Assembly: GCF_025822605.1 (NCBI RefSeq)
Contig: NZ_JACKTY010000031.1
Coordinates: 18,301-82,300, forward strand
Direction of reading: 5' to 3'
DNA: 64,000 bases
Source: Mycolicibacterium komossense
Lineage (GTDB): Bacteria > Actinomycetota > Actinomycetes > Mycobacteriales > Mycobacteriaceae
Position numbers and translations under genes: made by a program. The notes beneath the pieces are model-generated. The model saw only the letters and a program-made list of their open reading frames with translations. It ran no database searches and had not been told where the DNA came from. Of the stretch, positions 34,433-43,014 are shown piece by piece. Every line of letters begins with the position of its first letter. Within the stretch, counting starts at the first letter, position 1.

Positions 34433-35959
34433 ATGGAGAGCGACAAGACCGTGACCGGCGCTCGCGATCTGCTCTTGGCGGTCGACTGCTCCACCAGCGG
34501 CGCGAAGGCCGTGGTGTTCACCGCAGACGGGCATTCGGTGTCCTCGGGCAAGCAGTCGTTCGACCTGCAACGCCCAGCGCCGGGTCGGCACGAGCAGAAC
34601 GCCGACGACTGGTGGAGCGCGACCTCCGCCGCCATCGCACGCGCTGGCACCGATATCGACACCACCCGGATCGCCGCTGTGGTCGTGACCCATCAGCGCG
34701 AGACGTTCGTCTGCCTCGACGACCACGGCAGGCCGATTCGCCCGGCCATCGTCTGGGCCGACGGCCGTTCGGTACCGCAGGTGACCCAGTACGGGTCGGA
34801 CGAGACACACCGCATCTCCGGACGCGTCCCCGATATCACTCCGTCGATCTTCAAGCTGGCCTGGCTCAAGGAGCACGAGCCCGAAACCCTCTCGCGCAGT
34901 GCACGAATCGGCGATGTCTCGGCGTTTCTCAACGCAAAACTGACCGGCCGCTGGGTGACGAGCGCCTCCAGCGGCGATTCGATGGGGCTGATGGATCTGT
35001 CCACGCAGCGGTGGTCGGAGCCGCTCTGCGCGATCGCCGGCGTACTGCCTTCACAACTGCCCGAGATCGTCGCACCGGGCAGTGTTATCGGCTCCCTCGC
35101 TCCCGAGACTGCCGAACTGCTCGGTCTGCAACGGGGCACCCCCGTCGTAGCAGGTGCCGGCGACGGGCAGTGCGCAGCCCTGGGTACGGGTTTGTCGGAG
35201 CCGGATGCGATGTACCTGAACGTCGGTACCGCTCTGGTCGCCGGGTACGCCTCCCCGGACTATCTGTGGTCGCGGCGCTACCGGACAGTGCTCGATGCGC
35301 CGGGCGACGGCTACCTACTCGAGACGTTCACTCAGTCGGGCACCTATCTGGTGTCGTGGTTCGTCAACAGATTCTCGCCGTCTCTGATGGCCGAAAATTC
35401 CACCGGCGGATGCGAAGTCGCGGACGAACAAGACCTGGAAGAGCGGGCGGCCGTCATCGCGCCCGGCTGCGAAGGCCTGGTCGCGCTGCCCTACTGGAAC
35501 GGCGCGCAGACACCCTACTGGGACGGCGACGCCCGCGGAGCTGTCATCGGCTGGTCGGGCGTGCACACCGGTGCCCACCTTTACCGGGCGCTACTGGAAG
35601 GGATCGCGTTCGAGATCCGCCTGCAGATCGACGGGGTCGAGGCTGATACCGGCGTCCAGGTCACCCACTTCCTGACCACCGGCGGCGGGTCGCGAAGTGC
35701 GATGTGGTCGCAGCTCATCGCCGACGTGACGGGGCGTCGCCTGGAAGTCTGTGCCGAGTCGGAGACCACCGCGCTAGGGGCGGCGATGCTCGCCGCCTGC
35801 GCGACCGGAGTCCATCCCGACCTGGCCACTGCTGCACAGAAAATGGCCAGGACCGAGCGGACCTTCAGCCCCCGGCCCGAGCTCACCGACACCTATGAGT
35901 CGCTCTATCAGCGCTACGCCACTCTCTACCCGAGCCTGCGCACTCTGTTCCAACCCTGA
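34433..35959 (+). CDS. FGGY-family carbohydrate kinase
   Basis: This 508-residue sugar kinase has the phosphate-1 motif LLLAVDCSTSGAKAVVF at the N-terminus, VVAGAGDGQCAALGTG in the middle and TGGGSRSAMWSQLIADVTG plus ALGAAML at the C-terminal ATP domain. FGGY kinases phosphorylate ketoses and polyols such as xylulose, fuculose or autoinducer-2. The divergent aldolase suggests that its product is a ketose phosphate that is then cleaved. The ATG follows the DeoR-like palindrome directly, and there is no clear ribosome site. Confidence 0.92.
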   Translation: MESDKTVTGARDLLLAVDCSTSGAKAVVFTADGHSVSSGKQSFDLQRPAPGRHEQNADDWWSATSAAIARAGTDIDTTRIAAVVVTHQRETFVCLDDHGRPIRPAIVWADGRSVPQVTQYGSDETHRISGRVPDITPSIFKLAWLKEHEPETLSRSARIGDVSAFLNAKLTGRWVTSASSGDSMGLMDLSTQRWSEPLCAIAGVLPSQLPEIVAPGSVIGSLAPETAELLGLQRGTPVVAGAGDGQCAALGTGLSEPDAMYLNVGTALVAGYASPDYLWSRRYRTVLDAPGDGYLLETFTQSGTYLVSWFVNRFSPSLMAENSTGGCEVADEQDLEERAAVIAPGCEGLVALPYWNGAQTPYWDGDARGAVIGWSGVHTGAHLYRALLEGIAFEIRLQIDGVEADTGVQVTHFLTTGGGSRSAMWSQLIADVTGRRLEVCAESETTALGAAMLAACATGVHPDLATAAQKMARTERTFSPRPELTDTYESLYQRYATLYPSLRTLFQP

Positions 35960-36045
35960 GCCGAGGGGCCCCAGCGACGGGATCGATGATCGAGTACCTA
36001 GGTCAGACCCATCTGGCTCCAAGCTTGAGTGCGTTGACTGATCTC

Positions 36046-36342
36046 ATGCACGTCTTCCTCGTCACCAACGCCGGCACCGAATCGGGCCGCCGCATCGCAC
36101 GTGATCTGCTGCTCGCCGGCCACCGGGTGGTGGTCACCGACATCTCGGCCACGTCACTCGTGCGCATCACCCACGGCTACAGCTCAGACCGCGTCCTCGC
36201 GATCGCCGCGGACACCTCGGACTCGGACCAGGTGCGCCGGCTGATCGAGCGCGCCGAAAGTCGTCTCGGTGCCATCGACTTCGTCGTCTCTCCCGACGGG
36301 GTCAGCAGGCGCTACCAGCAGTCGAACTCCTTAGCCGCATAA
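36046..36342 (+). CDS. Truncated short-chain dehydrogenase-like protein
   Basis: This 98-residue Rossmann half reads MHVFLVTNAGTESGRRIARD and then LLAGHRVVVTDIS, with a nucleotide-binding pattern TNAGTESG close to the SDR TGxxxGxG. It stops before any catalytic YxxxK, whereas full SDRs have about 250 residues. The frame could begin at 35986, but the ATG at 36046 fits the fold start. It may be a small NAD(P)-binding protein or a 3'-truncated gene; no continuation is seen downstream. Confidence 0.6.
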   Translation: MHVFLVTNAGTESGRRIARDLLLAGHRVVVTDISATSLVRITHGYSSDRVLAIAADTSDSDQVRRLIERAESRLGAIDFVVSPDGVSRRYQQSNSLAA

Positions 36343-36351
36343 CGCAATTGG

Positions 36352-36645
36352 TCAGATATCGGATGTCGTATATCTGGTCTTGACCGGTGGGGCGGCCAAC
36401 AGCGGGGGCAGATCGGTGATCTTTCCCTCGCCGGCCCGAAAGCTGCGGTAGGCCTCATCGTGTTCGACGGACTCCCAGCTCTCGTAGATGACCCAGTGGC
36501 CCGGATCGTCCTCGTCGATGAGCACGTCGGTAGCGAGGTTTCCGTCGAAAGCGCGGGTCTTGACCAGCTCGCGACGAAACACTTCGGCTGCCTCGGCGAC
36601 TGATTCGGCTTTGATTCTCAGCTCGAGAAGGACGGTGACCGGCAT
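36352..36645 (-). CDS. Antibiotic biosynthesis monooxygenase (ABM) domain protein
   Basis: This 97-residue ferredoxin-like ABM-family protein has LLELRIKAESVAEAAEVFRRE and the late WVIYESWESVEHDEAYRSF typical of dimeric quinol or anthrone-type monooxygenases. Many family members have no known substrate. The ATG at 36645 follows AGGAGAT. It converges with the truncated SDR. Confidence 0.82.
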   Translation of the reverse strand: MPVTVLLELRIKAESVAEAAEVFRRELVKTRAFDGNLATDVLIDEDDPGHWVIYESWESVEHDEAYRSFRAGEGKITDLPPLLAAPPVKTRYTTSDI

Positions 36646-36754
36646 GGCATATCTCCTGACAATCTGGGGCGCGTGGTCGCCCTCAGCCTAGTCCGACTAC
36701 AACGCGCGGTACGACCCCTGCACCGCCACGCCGCCAACCGGCGGCTGAGGGTCG

Positions 36755-37414
36755 CTAATTGCTGACGTCGCCGAGCCTGCCGCGGGACAGCAATGTCCTT
36801 GCCGCGGAGATGATTACCGGTATGGTCGACAGACACGCGATGGCCAGGACGATCAGTTCGACGTGCTGTTCGACGAACGGTATGTTGCCGAGGAAGTAGC
36901 CCACCAGAGGCAGGCCGACGCCCCAGGCCGCGCTGCCCAGCGCACTGAAGATCACCAACGTCCGGTAAGGCATACCGGAGATGCCCGCGACTACCGGTGC
37001 GAATGTCCTTACCACACCAATGAATTGGCCAATCACAAGGGTTTTGGCGCCATACTTGACGAAGAACTCGTGCGACGACGTCAGATAACGCTGTTTGAAG
37101 AAGCGCGCATCACTCTTCTTGAACAGCGCAGGCCCCAGCCGTCGGCCGATGAGATACGCGCACTGACCACCGAGGAAGGCCGCGGCGGCCGCACACGGCG
37201 TCAGAGTCCAGATATCGACCGCCGGAGCCGCCTGCGCGGCGATCACCCCTGCGGTGAACAGCAAGGTGTCGCCCGGCAGAAACGGAAAGAGCAAGCCGGT
37301 CTCGATGAAAATGATCACCACGACACCGATAAGGACGGCCGCCCCGAAGGGACCGTCCTGACCCAGCCAGAACATCGGGTCGAGCAGCGCGGGCATGGCG
37401 ACGGCCGAGGTCAC
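36755..37414 (-). CDS. DedA-family membrane protein
   Basis: This 219-residue DedA/SNARE-associated protein has several hydrophobic segments, with the family pieces FIETGLLFPFLPGDTLLFTAG and GQFIGVVRTFAPVVAGISGMPYRTLVIF. DedA proteins act in lipid carrier recycling and membrane homeostasis. The GTG start at 37414 gives the longest form; the ATG at 37396 is also possible. Confidence 0.92.
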   Translation of the reverse strand: MTSAVAMPALLDPMFWLGQDGPFGAAVLIGVVVIIFIETGLLFPFLPGDTLLFTAGVIAAQAAPAVDIWTLTPCAAAAAFLGGQCAYLIGRRLGPALFKKSDARFFKQRYLTSSHEFFVKYGAKTLVIGQFIGVVRTFAPVVAGISGMPYRTLVIFSALGSAAWGVGLPLVGYFLGNIPFVEQHVELIVLAIACLSTIPVIISAARTLLSRGRLGDVSN

Positions 37415-37523
37415 GATCGCGAAGCTACCGTCGCCGCATTGCGAATCGGGAAACTGTGCGCGAATGGCGCTTCAGACTGGCTCCATGGCTCCGACGGTGT
37501 CCCCGATTCCTGGGTGACCTCCC

Positions 37524-37552
37524 AACGGCCACCGGGGGTGCCGGTGGCCGTT
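37524..37552 (-). terminator. GC-rich hairpin terminator after Asn-rich secreted protein
   Basis: A perfect 12-base inverted repeat (AACGGCCACCGG / CCGGTGGCCGTT) with a five-base loop lies between the Asn-rich gene and the DedA gene. On the leftward strand no T-run follows, as is common for mycobacterial terminators. Confidence 0.65.
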
Positions 37553-37579
37553 CGGTTTCCGTGATATCTCAGTTGATCA

Positions 37580-37939
37580 TCACAGCGGGATCCACTGATT
37601 GAGGAACCAGAAGCCCCAGCCCATGCCGTTACCGGCGGGCATCGGCTGAACCTGCTGGCCCATCCACTGGAACGGCTGATGGTCCTGACGCGCCTGATCG
37701 ATATTGCGGTGCTGCCAGTCGACGGGTCCGTTGTTGTTGTTCTGCCAGCCAGGACCGTTGTTGTTGTTGTTGTTGTTGTTCTGCCAGCCAGGTCCGTTGT
37801 TGTCATGCCCGCACTGAGGTTGGTTCCACCCACCACAGCCGGGATCTGCGGCCGCCGTGCCGGCCCCGACGCCCAACAGTCCTGCGACACCTACTCCGGC
37901 GGCCAGTGCGGTGGCACACGCCATGCGCTTGAGGTTCAT
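37580..37939 (-). CDS. Small secreted Asn/Gly/Trp-rich protein
   Basis: This 119-residue protein has a clean signal peptide (MNLKRMACATALAAG...GTAAADP). The mature part repeats NNGPGWQNN with runs of four and eight Asn, then a Trp/Gln/Pro-rich tail ending FLNQWIPL. I do not recognise a family; similar low-complexity exported proteins occur in mycobacteria. The ATG at 37939 is preceded by TGGAG at the right distance, so the upstream ATG at 37966 was not used. The Asn run is encoded by a pure trinucleotide repeat. Confidence 0.8.
   Translation of the reverse strand: MNLKRMACATALAAGVGVAGLLGVGAGTAAADPGCGGWNQPQCGHDNNGPGWQNNNNNNNNGPGWQNNNNGPVDWQHRNIDQARQDHQPFQWMGQQVQPMPAGNGMGWGFWFLNQWIPL
37730..37803 (-). 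repeat. GTT/AAC trinucleotide repeats encoding poly-Asn
   Basis: Four GTT units at 37730-37741 and eight uninterrupted GTT units at 37757-37780 (AAC on the coding strand), plus a short third run near 37796, are separated by copies of the sequence coding GPGWQ. Slippage would change the Asn count without a frameshift. Confidence 0.9.
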
Positions 37940-38086
37940 AGTCAACTCCATTTCTCTACTTGCCATTTCGCGCTACGAGGTTCGCTGCACAGTGTGAGGT
38001 TAACTACGGCAGTTGGGTCCACCCTTTAGCTGCGCTAGGCGCCCGCTGTGGATTAGGTAACGAGACGAGAACCATTCGCTCTCAAT

Positions 38087-38239
38087 ATGGCTGAGCGTAA
38101 ACGCCTTTCACCTGCAAAGACCGGTGACATCGCAGGTGAGCACTACAAAGCAGCCGAGAATTCGCTGTCGGTTCACCTGCCGAGATGCTGCGGAGTTACT
38201 GGAGGAGGTTTAGCTGGAGCCAAAGGGGGTACGCCGTGA
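38087..38239 (+). CDS. Possible 50-residue protein, weakly supported
   Basis: An ATG-initiated frame encodes MAERKRLSPAKTGDIAGEHY followed by a Gly/Ala-rich end. It has no ribosome site and no recognised family. It lies in the otherwise empty 324-base gap between the Asn-rich gene and the ThrE-like gene, which also contains the Asn-rich gene's promoter region. Treat as tentative. Confidence 0.25.
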   Translation: MAERKRLSPAKTGDIAGEHYKAAENSLSVHLPRCCGVTGGGLAGAKGGTP

Positions 38240-38272
38240 CGCCACGGTGACCCGTTCGACCGGATGGTCCTG

Positions 38273-39499
38273 CTACCTGCGCCGATCGGCCAAGACCGCA
38301 TAGAGGTGCATGGGCACGGCCAGACCGGTCGCCATCCCGCTGATGATCAGTGCCGCCACCGCGCCGTCGGAGGTCAGGGTGGTGAGCAGCTCCGAGGTCG
38401 GCGCTGTCGCGAACTGCACCAGCCCGGCCAGCATCCGGAACACGTAGACACCTGGCACCAGGGCGACAACGGAGGCAAACCCGATGGCGGCGAACGGTAT
38501 TCGCAGCGAGTGCGATATCGGGATCAGCAGCGTGCCCGTGATCAGGCAGGAGATGAGCGCAGCGGTGGCGATATCGGTGTGCCACACGGTGAGCGCCCAC
38601 CAGTGAGTGGCGTGACCGAGCATCCCCACCGCGACGGGCCAGCCGATCATCCGGTACGGCATCGAGAAGAACACCGGATACGAGCCGGCGGCGACCCCCG
38701 CCGCCAGCACGTCGACGTAGAGCGGTACCGCGGCGCCGGTCTGGGCGACCGACAGGCTGCGACCATCGGCGGCCAGCCCGATGATCAGCCCGGCAGCGAT
38801 CGCCGACAGCACCAGGGCGGCGTAGCCCAGTCGAGCGATGCCCAGCGTCATCCGCAGGTCGAGCAGATCCAGGGCGCCGTTGAGGATGTGCGGTCCTGGC
38901 ACCAACACCATCGCCGGGCACAGCACCACCAGGCTCAACGCATCGTCATGGACGGCGGCGACTCCGATCAGCCCAGCGATCAGCGCGGCCACAAATCCCT
39001 GGGTGAGGATGCCGAAACCCAAGCGGCCCAAGCCCCGTCGGGTTAAGCCGCCGAGCGCTGCGCTCAGCGCAGCCATCACCACGGTGACGGGATGGTGCGC
39101 GCCGAAGATCACCGCGAGCGCACCCGCCCCGGTGGCGCAGGCAGCGGCGAAGACCAGGAAGTTCGACACCGATTCCTGGTGCGCCGCCGCCAGTTCCCGC
39201 CGCACCACCGCCGGGTCCAACGGACCGTCCTGGGCGCGGTCGACCGACGCCATGGTCGCGGCGACCCGGCGCATACTGACGGCAGTCGGCGAGACGGCGG
39301 CCACCCGGATGGTGTTACGTGGCCCGACGAGCAGGAGCGATGCCCACGCCGGGATCAGCGTGCTGGACGTGCCCAGGCCCCGGTTCAGCCGTTCGACCGC
39401 GGTCAGCGTCATCGTGGTGGATTGGCCGTTGACGTACAGCAGGGTGGCGGCGTCCAGCACGATGTCGATCGCGTCGTCGGACTGATCACCGCTGGGCAT
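38273..39499 (-). CDS. ThrE-family threonine/serine exporter-like membrane protein
   Basis: This 408-residue protein has a soluble N-terminal DUF1212-type domain (residues about 1-130, including YVNGQSTTMTLTAVERLNR) followed by about ten hydrophobic helices, as in ThrE exporters (PF06738 plus PF12821 type). It likely exports small amino acids. The ATG at 39499 shares a base with the fumarase stop (TGATG), so it is translationally coupled to fumC. Confidence 0.88.
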   Translation of the reverse strand: MPSGDQSDDAIDIVLDAATLLYVNGQSTTMTLTAVERLNRGLGTSSTLIPAWASLLLVGPRNTIRVAAVSPTAVSMRRVAATMASVDRAQDGPLDPAVVRRELAAAHQESVSNFLVFAAACATGAGALAVIFGAHHPVTVVMAALSAALGGLTRRGLGRLGFGILTQGFVAALIAGLIGVAAVHDDALSLVVLCPAMVLVPGPHILNGALDLLDLRMTLGIARLGYAALVLSAIAAGLIIGLAADGRSLSVAQTGAAVPLYVDVLAAGVAAGSYPVFFSMPYRMIGWPVAVGMLGHATHWWALTVWHTDIATAALISCLITGTLLIPISHSLRIPFAAIGFASVVALVPGVYVFRMLAGLVQFATAPTSELLTTLTSDGAVAALIISGMATGLAVPMHLYAVLADRRR

Positions 39500-40962
39500 C
39501 AAGCGCCACCCGGTCCGTCGCCCACCATCTTCAGCGCGTTGACGTTGGCGTCGAACTGCTCGGCGGTGACGTGACCGGAGGCCACGGCGGCCTCCCGCAA
39601 CGTGGTGCCGTTGGCCAGCGCATCCTCGGCGATGTGTGCGGCGTTCTGGTAGCCGATCACCGGGCTCAGTGACGTGACCAGCATCAGGCTTTCCGCAACG
39701 TACTTCTCGATCCGCTCGGTGTTGAGCGTGGTCCCGCGGACGGAGTAGTCCAGGAATTTCTCGCAACCATCGCCGAGGATCCGCGCGGAATGCAGGAAGT
39801 TGTTGATGATGACGGGCCGCATCGCATTGAGCTCGAAGTTGCCCTGCGATCCGGCGATCGAGACCGCGGTGTCGTTGCCCATCACCTGAATGGCGATCAT
39901 CACCAACGCTTCACACTGCGTGGGGTTCACCTTGCCCGGCATGATCGACGAGCCGGGTTCGTTGGCCGGCAGCAGCAGTTCACCGAAGCCGCAGCGCGGG
40001 CCGGACGCCAGCCAGCGCATGTCGTTGGCGATCTTCATCAAAGCGACCGCGAGACCGCGCAACGCGGCATGGGCCCGCACCATCGGGTCGAGCGAGCCCA
40101 GGGCGGCGAACTTGTTGGGGGCCGTCACATACGCCACACCGGTCAGTTCGGCGAGCTCGGCTGCGACGTCCACGCTGAAACCCGCGGGCGCGTTCAGGCC
40201 CGTCCCGACTGCGGTGCCACCGACGGCCAGTTCCAGCAATCCTTCCCGCGCATGAAGCAGATCGCCGATACAAGCAGCCAGCTGCGCGGCGTACCCGGAC
40301 CATTCCTGCCCGACGGTCAGCGGGACGGCGTCCTCGAGATGCGTGCGGCCGATCTTCACGACATCGCTCCACCGCGCCGCCTTGGCCGCGATTTCCTGTT
40401 GCAGCGCCTGCACTTTGGGGATCAACCGGTCGTCGAGTTCGGTGACGGCAGCGATGTGCATGGCGGTGGGGAAGGTGTCGTTACTGCTCTGCCCCATGTT
40501 GACGTGGTCATTCGGGCCGACCGGTCTTTGGGTGCCGAGCTCGCCGCCGAGAAGCTGGATGGCCCGGTTGGACAGGACTTCGTTGACGTTCATATTGCTC
40601 TGGGTGCCGGAGCCGGTCTGCCAGACGAAGAGCGGGAACTCGCCGTCGAGTGCGCCGGCGATCGCCTCGTCGGCTGCCTGCACGATCACCTTCGAGCGCC
40701 AGTCAGCCAGGCGGCCCGCACGTTCGTTGACCAGCGCGCAGGCCTTCTTCACCAACCCGTAGGCGCGGTACACCTCGATCGGCATGTGGTCGTTGCCGAT
40801 CGAGAAGTGCAGCAGGGAGCGCTGAGTCTGCGCACCCCAGTACCGGTCTGAGGGCACGTCGACAGCGCCGAGGCTGTCGAACTCGCTGCGCGTACCGGTC
40901 GCGGCCAATCCGACCGGCACGTCGGTGTACGAGGGGGGCTGGTCCTCAGCGGTTTCCGCCAT
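39499..40962 (-). CDS. fumC: Class II fumarate hydratase
   Basis: This 487-residue class II fumarase interconverts fumarate and malate in the TCA cycle. The superfamily signature GSSIMPGKVNP is present, as are the substrate-binding regions TGSGTQSNMNVNEV and GQSSNDTFPT. The N-terminal extension before FDSLGAVDVPSDRYWG is about 30 residues. The ATG at 40962 has AAAGGG upstream. The upstream EEP gene overlaps it by 17 bases and the ThrE-like gene follows with a TGATG overlap, forming an operon. Confidence 0.97.
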   Translation of the reverse strand: MAETAEDQPPSYTDVPVGLAATGTRSEFDSLGAVDVPSDRYWGAQTQRSLLHFSIGNDHMPIEVYRAYGLVKKACALVNERAGRLADWRSKVIVQAADEAIAGALDGEFPLFVWQTGSGTQSNMNVNEVLSNRAIQLLGGELGTQRPVGPNDHVNMGQSSNDTFPTAMHIAAVTELDDRLIPKVQALQQEIAAKAARWSDVVKIGRTHLEDAVPLTVGQEWSGYAAQLAACIGDLLHAREGLLELAVGGTAVGTGLNAPAGFSVDVAAELAELTGVAYVTAPNKFAALGSLDPMVRAHAALRGLAVALMKIANDMRWLASGPRCGFGELLLPANEPGSSIMPGKVNPTQCEALVMIAIQVMGNDTAVSIAGSQGNFELNAMRPVIINNFLHSARILGDGCEKFLDYSVRGTTLNTERIEKYVAESLMLVTSLSPVIGYQNAAHIAEDALANGTTLREAAVASGHVTAEQFDANVNALKMVGDGPGGA

Positions 40963-41812
40963 CGTGTTGCCCTTTCGTGTCTGTGCTGCGGGTGAGGTGG
41001 CAGTGCACCCCGAAATGATCGGACGGGAACACTCGCGGTTGGGCATCCGAGATCGGTTGGGTGCCGAGCAGGTCGATACCCGCGGGCGACCACCGCGATC
41101 CTTTCAGGAGCACCCGGTCGAAGCGAACCTGACGATGCTCGGTCTTGCTGTCGAATCGCATCAGATTGATCGACGTGTCTTCGGTGTAGCCGTCGTCCTG
41201 GGGGCGCAGGACCGGCCAGAGATCGCGATAGCCGGCGCCGATCCGATGGTTCTCGGTGTCGCGCATGTTGAAATCCCCCAGGAGCACGACGTCGGGGAAG
41301 CGCCTCAACACCCGGGAGATCCGCCGCAGCTGCCACGCCCGCAGCCACCAGGACGACCTTCCGCTGTCGAGATGGATCGAACCGATGACCTGGGGCCGGC
41401 CGTTGATCGTGAACTCCGCCGAAAGGAAGCCGCGGGCCGCTCTGGTCGGCAGCGGGGTGTAAGTGGCGCGGTTGATCGGCAACCGCGACAGCATCAGCAT
41501 CCCGTAGTTTCCGTGTGCACCACCGGCGACGACGGCGCGCAGATAGCGCTCCCGGATCCACGGCTGCGCCAGGAAAGCGGTCACCGCCGCCGGGGTCACT
41601 TCCTGGAACACCATGACATCCGGGGAGATTCGGGACAGCAGCTCCGTGATCGCCCGGTACCGCTCGTCGGCGAAATACGGTTTGAACCAGATGTTGAAGG
41701 TGGACAGTGTCAGCGCGTCACAGTCGACTGCGCCTGCGGCGCCGATATCGGTCCATTGCTGGGTCTGCGAGTCGAACTTCCCGACGGAAACATTGCTCTG
41801 GCGGTAGCTCAC
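40946..41812 (-). CDS. Endonuclease/exonuclease/phosphatase-family protein
   Basis: This 288-residue EEP-domain protein has LTLSTFNIWF at the start, VMVFQEVTPAA, SRLPINRATY, VVLLGDFNMRD and the final PSDHFGVHCHL. Together these give the metal and catalytic residues (Asn, Glu, Asp, Asn, Asp, His) of the DNase I/phosphodiesterase fold. The substrate may be DNA or a phospholipid or nucleotide. A GTG at 41812 is chosen because it lies 19 bases after the stop of the preceding small gene; the frame is open to GTG 41893. Confidence 0.88.
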   Translation of the reverse strand: MSYRQSNVSVGKFDSQTQQWTDIGAAGAVDCDALTLSTFNIWFKPYFADERYRAITELLSRISPDVMVFQEVTPAAVTAFLAQPWIRERYLRAVVAGGAHGNYGMLMLSRLPINRATYTPLPTRAARGFLSAEFTINGRPQVIGSIHLDSGRSSWWLRAWQLRRISRVLRRFPDVVLLGDFNMRDTENHRIGAGYRDLWPVLRPQDDGYTEDTSINLMRFDSKTEHRQVRFDRVLLKGSRWSPAGIDLLGTQPISDAQPRVFPSDHFGVHCHLTRSTDTKGQHDGGNR

Positions 41813-41831
41813 ACCGTTCTCACTGCTCGGG

Positions 41832-41999
41832 TCAGGTGGCCTCGGGGTCCTCTTCGATCGCGATGACGAAATCGTCTCCGTGTTCGTTGACACCGGCGAT
41901 TACCGCGCCGTCCACCGCCTGTGCAGCGTAACGCTGCCGCACCATCGTCGGATCGTTGCGGAGATATTCGACCGTCGTGACGGCCCCGGAGATCGCCAC
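41832..41999 (-). CDS. Small hypothetical protein, 55 residues, first in EEP-fumC operon
   Basis: A GTG-initiated frame beginning MAISGAVTTVEYLRNDPTMV and ending in an acidic tail (AIEEDPEAT). About 78% of codons end in G or C by my count, matching neighbouring genes. A stop codon sits four codons upstream, so the GTG is the first possible start. It has no known family. It starts 43 bases from the divergent quinone oxidoreductase and ends 19 bases before the EEP gene, suggesting it heads that operon. Confidence 0.55.
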   Translation of the reverse strand: MAISGAVTTVEYLRNDPTMVRQRYAAQAVDGAVIAGVNEHGDDFVIAIEEDPEAT

Positions 42000-42042
42000 G
42001 ACGTCGAGTGCTTAAGTAACAGACGACGAGAGGAACACCGCG

Positions 42043-43014
42043 ATGCGTGCCATCCAGATCACCCGGCTCGACGGGCCAGAAGCAGTCGAGCTCGTCGAAC
42101 TCGACGAGCCACACGACGACGGCAAGGTCGTCATCGACGTCCACGCGGCAGGTGTCGCCTTTCCTGATGCACTGCAGTCCCGCGGTCTCTACCAATACAA
42201 GCCTGAGCTGCCCTATGTGCCCGGGGCGGAGATCGCGGGCGTGGTGCGCAGCGCCCCCGCCGGTGCGCATGTCGTCGCCGGCGACCGGGTGGCCGGTCTG
42301 ACGATGCTCTTCGGGGCGATGGCCGAAGTGGTGACGCTGGAACCGGAGCGGGTCTTCGCACTGCCCGATGCAGTTTCGTTCGAGGCCGGCGCCGGCATCC
42401 TGTTCAACGACCTGACCGTGCACTTCGCCCTGCGGGAACGCGGCCGATTGCGCACAGGTGAGACGGTGCTGGTGCACGGGGCGGCCGGCGGGATCGGCAC
42501 CTCGACGCTGCGGCTGGCACCGGCCTTCGGCGCCACCCGGACGATCGCGGTGGTGAGCAGCGCTGAGAAGGCCCAGGTGGCCACTGCCGCCGGCGCCACC
42601 GACGTCGTCCTGGCCGACGGATTCAAAGACGCGGTCAAGGACCTCACCGACGGCCGTGGTGTCGACATCGTCGTCGACCCGGTCGGCGGCGACCGGTTCA
42701 CCGACTCGCTGCGCTCGCTGGCGCCGGGTGGACGGCTGCTGGTGGTCGGCTTCACCGGCGGCGAGATCCCCACCGTCAAGGTGAACCGGTTGTTGCTCAA
42801 CAACGTTGACGCCGTCGGCGTCGGCTGGGGCGCCTGGACGATGACGCACCCCGGCTATCTCGCCGAACAGTGGGCGGAGCTGGAACCGCTGCTGGCCTCC
42901 GGTGCGGTGCCCGCCCCGGAGCCGGACGTCTACCCGCTGGAGCGCGCGGGCGAAGCGATCGCGTCACTGGAGAACCGGACTGCCAGAGGCAAGGTCGTGC
43001 TCAAAGTCCGGTAG
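42043..43014 (+). CDS. NADPH:quinone oxidoreductase (zinc-free MDR family)
   Basis: This 323-residue protein has the quinone reductase/zeta-crystallin layout: GAEIAGVVRS, LFNDLTVHFALRER, and the nucleotide motif VLVHGAAGGIGTSTL with DIVVDPVGGDRF. It has no zinc ligand set. Expected to reduce quinones or enones with NADPH. AGAGGA precedes the ATG. It converges on and overlaps the DUF1275 gene by 14 bases. Confidence 0.92.
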   Translation: MRAIQITRLDGPEAVELVELDEPHDDGKVVIDVHAAGVAFPDALQSRGLYQYKPELPYVPGAEIAGVVRSAPAGAHVVAGDRVAGLTMLFGAMAEVVTLEPERVFALPDAVSFEAGAGILFNDLTVHFALRERGRLRTGETVLVHGAAGGIGTSTLRLAPAFGATRTIAVVSSAEKAQVATAAGATDVVLADGFKDAVKDLTDGRGVDIVVDPVGGDRFTDSLRSLAPGGRLLVVGFTGGEIPTVKVNRLLLNNVDAVGVGWGAWTMTHPGYLAEQWAELEPLLASGAVPAPEPDVYPLERAGEAIASLENRTARGKVVLKVR

